From: Dissulfuribacter thermophilus
Lineage (GTDB): Bacteria > Desulfobacterota > Dissulfuribacteria > Dissulfuribacterales > Dissulfuribacteraceae
Assembly (NCBI RefSeq): GCF_001687335.1
Contig: NZ_MAGO01000005.1
Coordinates: 62,001 to 126,000 of the forward strand
DNA length: 64,000 nucleotides
Direction: 5' to 3'
Shown here: piece by piece, positions 63,422 to 64,000 of the stretch
How positions within the stretch are numbered: position 1 is the first letter of the stretch
Layout of the letters: each line of letters opens with the position of its first letter
The notes under the pieces: generated by a model
Told to the model about the DNA's origin: nothing
What the model saw: the letters and a program-made list of their open reading frames with translations, nothing else
Database searches by the model: none
Program-made: the position numbers and the translations under genes

Positions 63422-64000
63422 TTAAAGTAATGCCTTTCGACTGAGTTTTATCCTGCCCATTTGATCGATCTCTATTACCTTAACCATAACCTCATCGCCT
63501 TCTTTCAATATGTCTCGCACATTGTTAACCCGCTTGTTGTCCAGTTCGGATATGTGGACAAGTCCATCTGTTCCAGGGAGTATTTCAACAAAGGCACCAA
63601 AGTCTGTTATGCGCTTTACCTTACCCAGATAAACCTCTCCAACCTGGGCTTCCTTGGTGAGTTCCTGTATCCTCTCAATTGCCTTATCGGCTGCCTCTTT
63701 GTTTGGAGAGAAAATCTTAACAAGACCATTATCATCGACGTCTATCTTTACATCACATTCGCTAATTATGGCCTTGATATTTTTACCCCCTGGTCCTATG
63801 AGATCGCGGATCTTGTCCGGATTGATATTCAATGTTGTCACCTTTGGGGCATATTCAGACAGCTTGGCCCGTGGTTTATCTATGACCTCTTTCATCTTGG
63901 CCAATATGTGGAGCCTGGCCTCTTTTGCCTGCAAAAGGGCCTTTTTCAGAATATCCTTGTCGATCTCCGATATCTTTATGTCCATCTGAAGGGCTGTAAC
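63422..64000 (-). CDS. pnp: Polynucleotide phosphorylase, C-terminal part (cut by window end)
   Basis: About 192 residues are visible; the frame stays open through 64000, so the gene continues beyond the window. The RNA-binding KH domain is [15 protein letters not shown], and the S1 domain runs from [21 protein letters not shown] to [11 protein letters not shown]. PNPase degrades RNA phosphorolytically from the 3' end. It is the first visible gene of the pnp - M16 protease - dut - alr run. Confidence 0.94.
   Translation of the reverse strand, partial: VTALQMDIKISEIDKDILKKALLQAKEARLHILAKMKEVIDKPRAKLSEYAPKVTTLNINPDKIRDLIGPGGKNIKAIISECDVKIDVDDNGLVKIFSPNKEAADKAIERIQELTKEAQVGEVYLGKVKRITDFGAFVEILPGTDGLVHISELDNKRVNNVRDILKEGDEVMVKVIEIDQMGRIKLSRKALL

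Overview
The window reads like a chromosomal segment of an anaerobic, probably thermotolerant member of the Desulfobacterota (former Deltaproteobacteria). The support is a ten-heme cytochrome of the octaheme tetrathionate reductase type, hybrid cluster protein (Hcp), a CoA-disulfide reductase fused to rhodanese, an AICAR transformylase without its usual cyclohydrolase domain, an SbtM/SbtA peptide-modification pair, and a Ccs-type heme and cytochrome c assembly cluster. The placement is an inference from gene content; no 16S rRNA gene is present.

Layout. 1-67: 3' part of tRNA-Pro. 68-3424: a secreted DUF1566-like protein flanked by small repeats. 3.4-9.9 kb: an accessory region with vapBC, a broken helicase, a DUF4143 ATPase, a 258-bp MITE with 5-bp target duplications, dinJ/yafQ, an MqsA-type zinc protein, an unassigned three-gene cassette with a ComEC-like metallo-beta-lactamase protein, and hicBA with an internally deleted toxin. 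10.0-17.4 kb: an operon of a DNA methyltransferase, a helicase-nuclease and a HEPN-like protein. 17.7-19.8 kb: rtcA and a small beta-carbonic-anhydrase-like gene. 20-26.4 kb: tetR and a tripartite RND efflux system with a palindromic operator candidate. 26.6-28.7 kb: the decaheme cytochrome and a strong terminator. 28.7-36.5 kb: phosphatase, PEP-synthase-like protein and response regulator, chemoreceptor, porin, small cytochrome c. 36.6-49.5 kb: xth, HDOD and cheD, an AmrS radical SAM enzyme, purH-type AICARFT, dsbC-like, CoA-disulfide reductase, a ClpX paralogue, hemB. 49.5-49.9 kb: a second MITE-like element (371 bp, 10-bp flanking repeats). 50-54.5 kb: MFS transporter, sbtM-sbtA, M28 peptidase, zinc-ribbon protein. 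54.5-64 kb: hcp with an FNR-type box, the siroheme/ccs/hemA operon, tatC/tatB, and the start of a pnp - M16 protease - dut - alr run.

How genes work together. hemB, hemA, the siroheme-type dehydrogenase, CcsA and the Tat genes supply tetrapyrrole, cytochrome c assembly and export for the periplasmic redox proteins here. The defence genes of the 3.4-17.4 kb block form a separate accessory unit.

Best leads. (1) The sbtA stop codon is an in-frame TGA followed by three sense codons and TAA, and 23 nt beyond the TGA begins a GGU loop capping a perfect stem; this is what a bacterial SECIS would look like, so SbtA may end in selenocysteine. (2) The methyltransferase/nuclease operon carries a third gene with an RX4H HEPN-type motif. 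(3) The three-gene MBL cassette at 7.0-9.4 kb contains two proteins I do not recognise. (4) Two unrelated MITE-like elements and a dispersed hairpin family can be delimited precisely.
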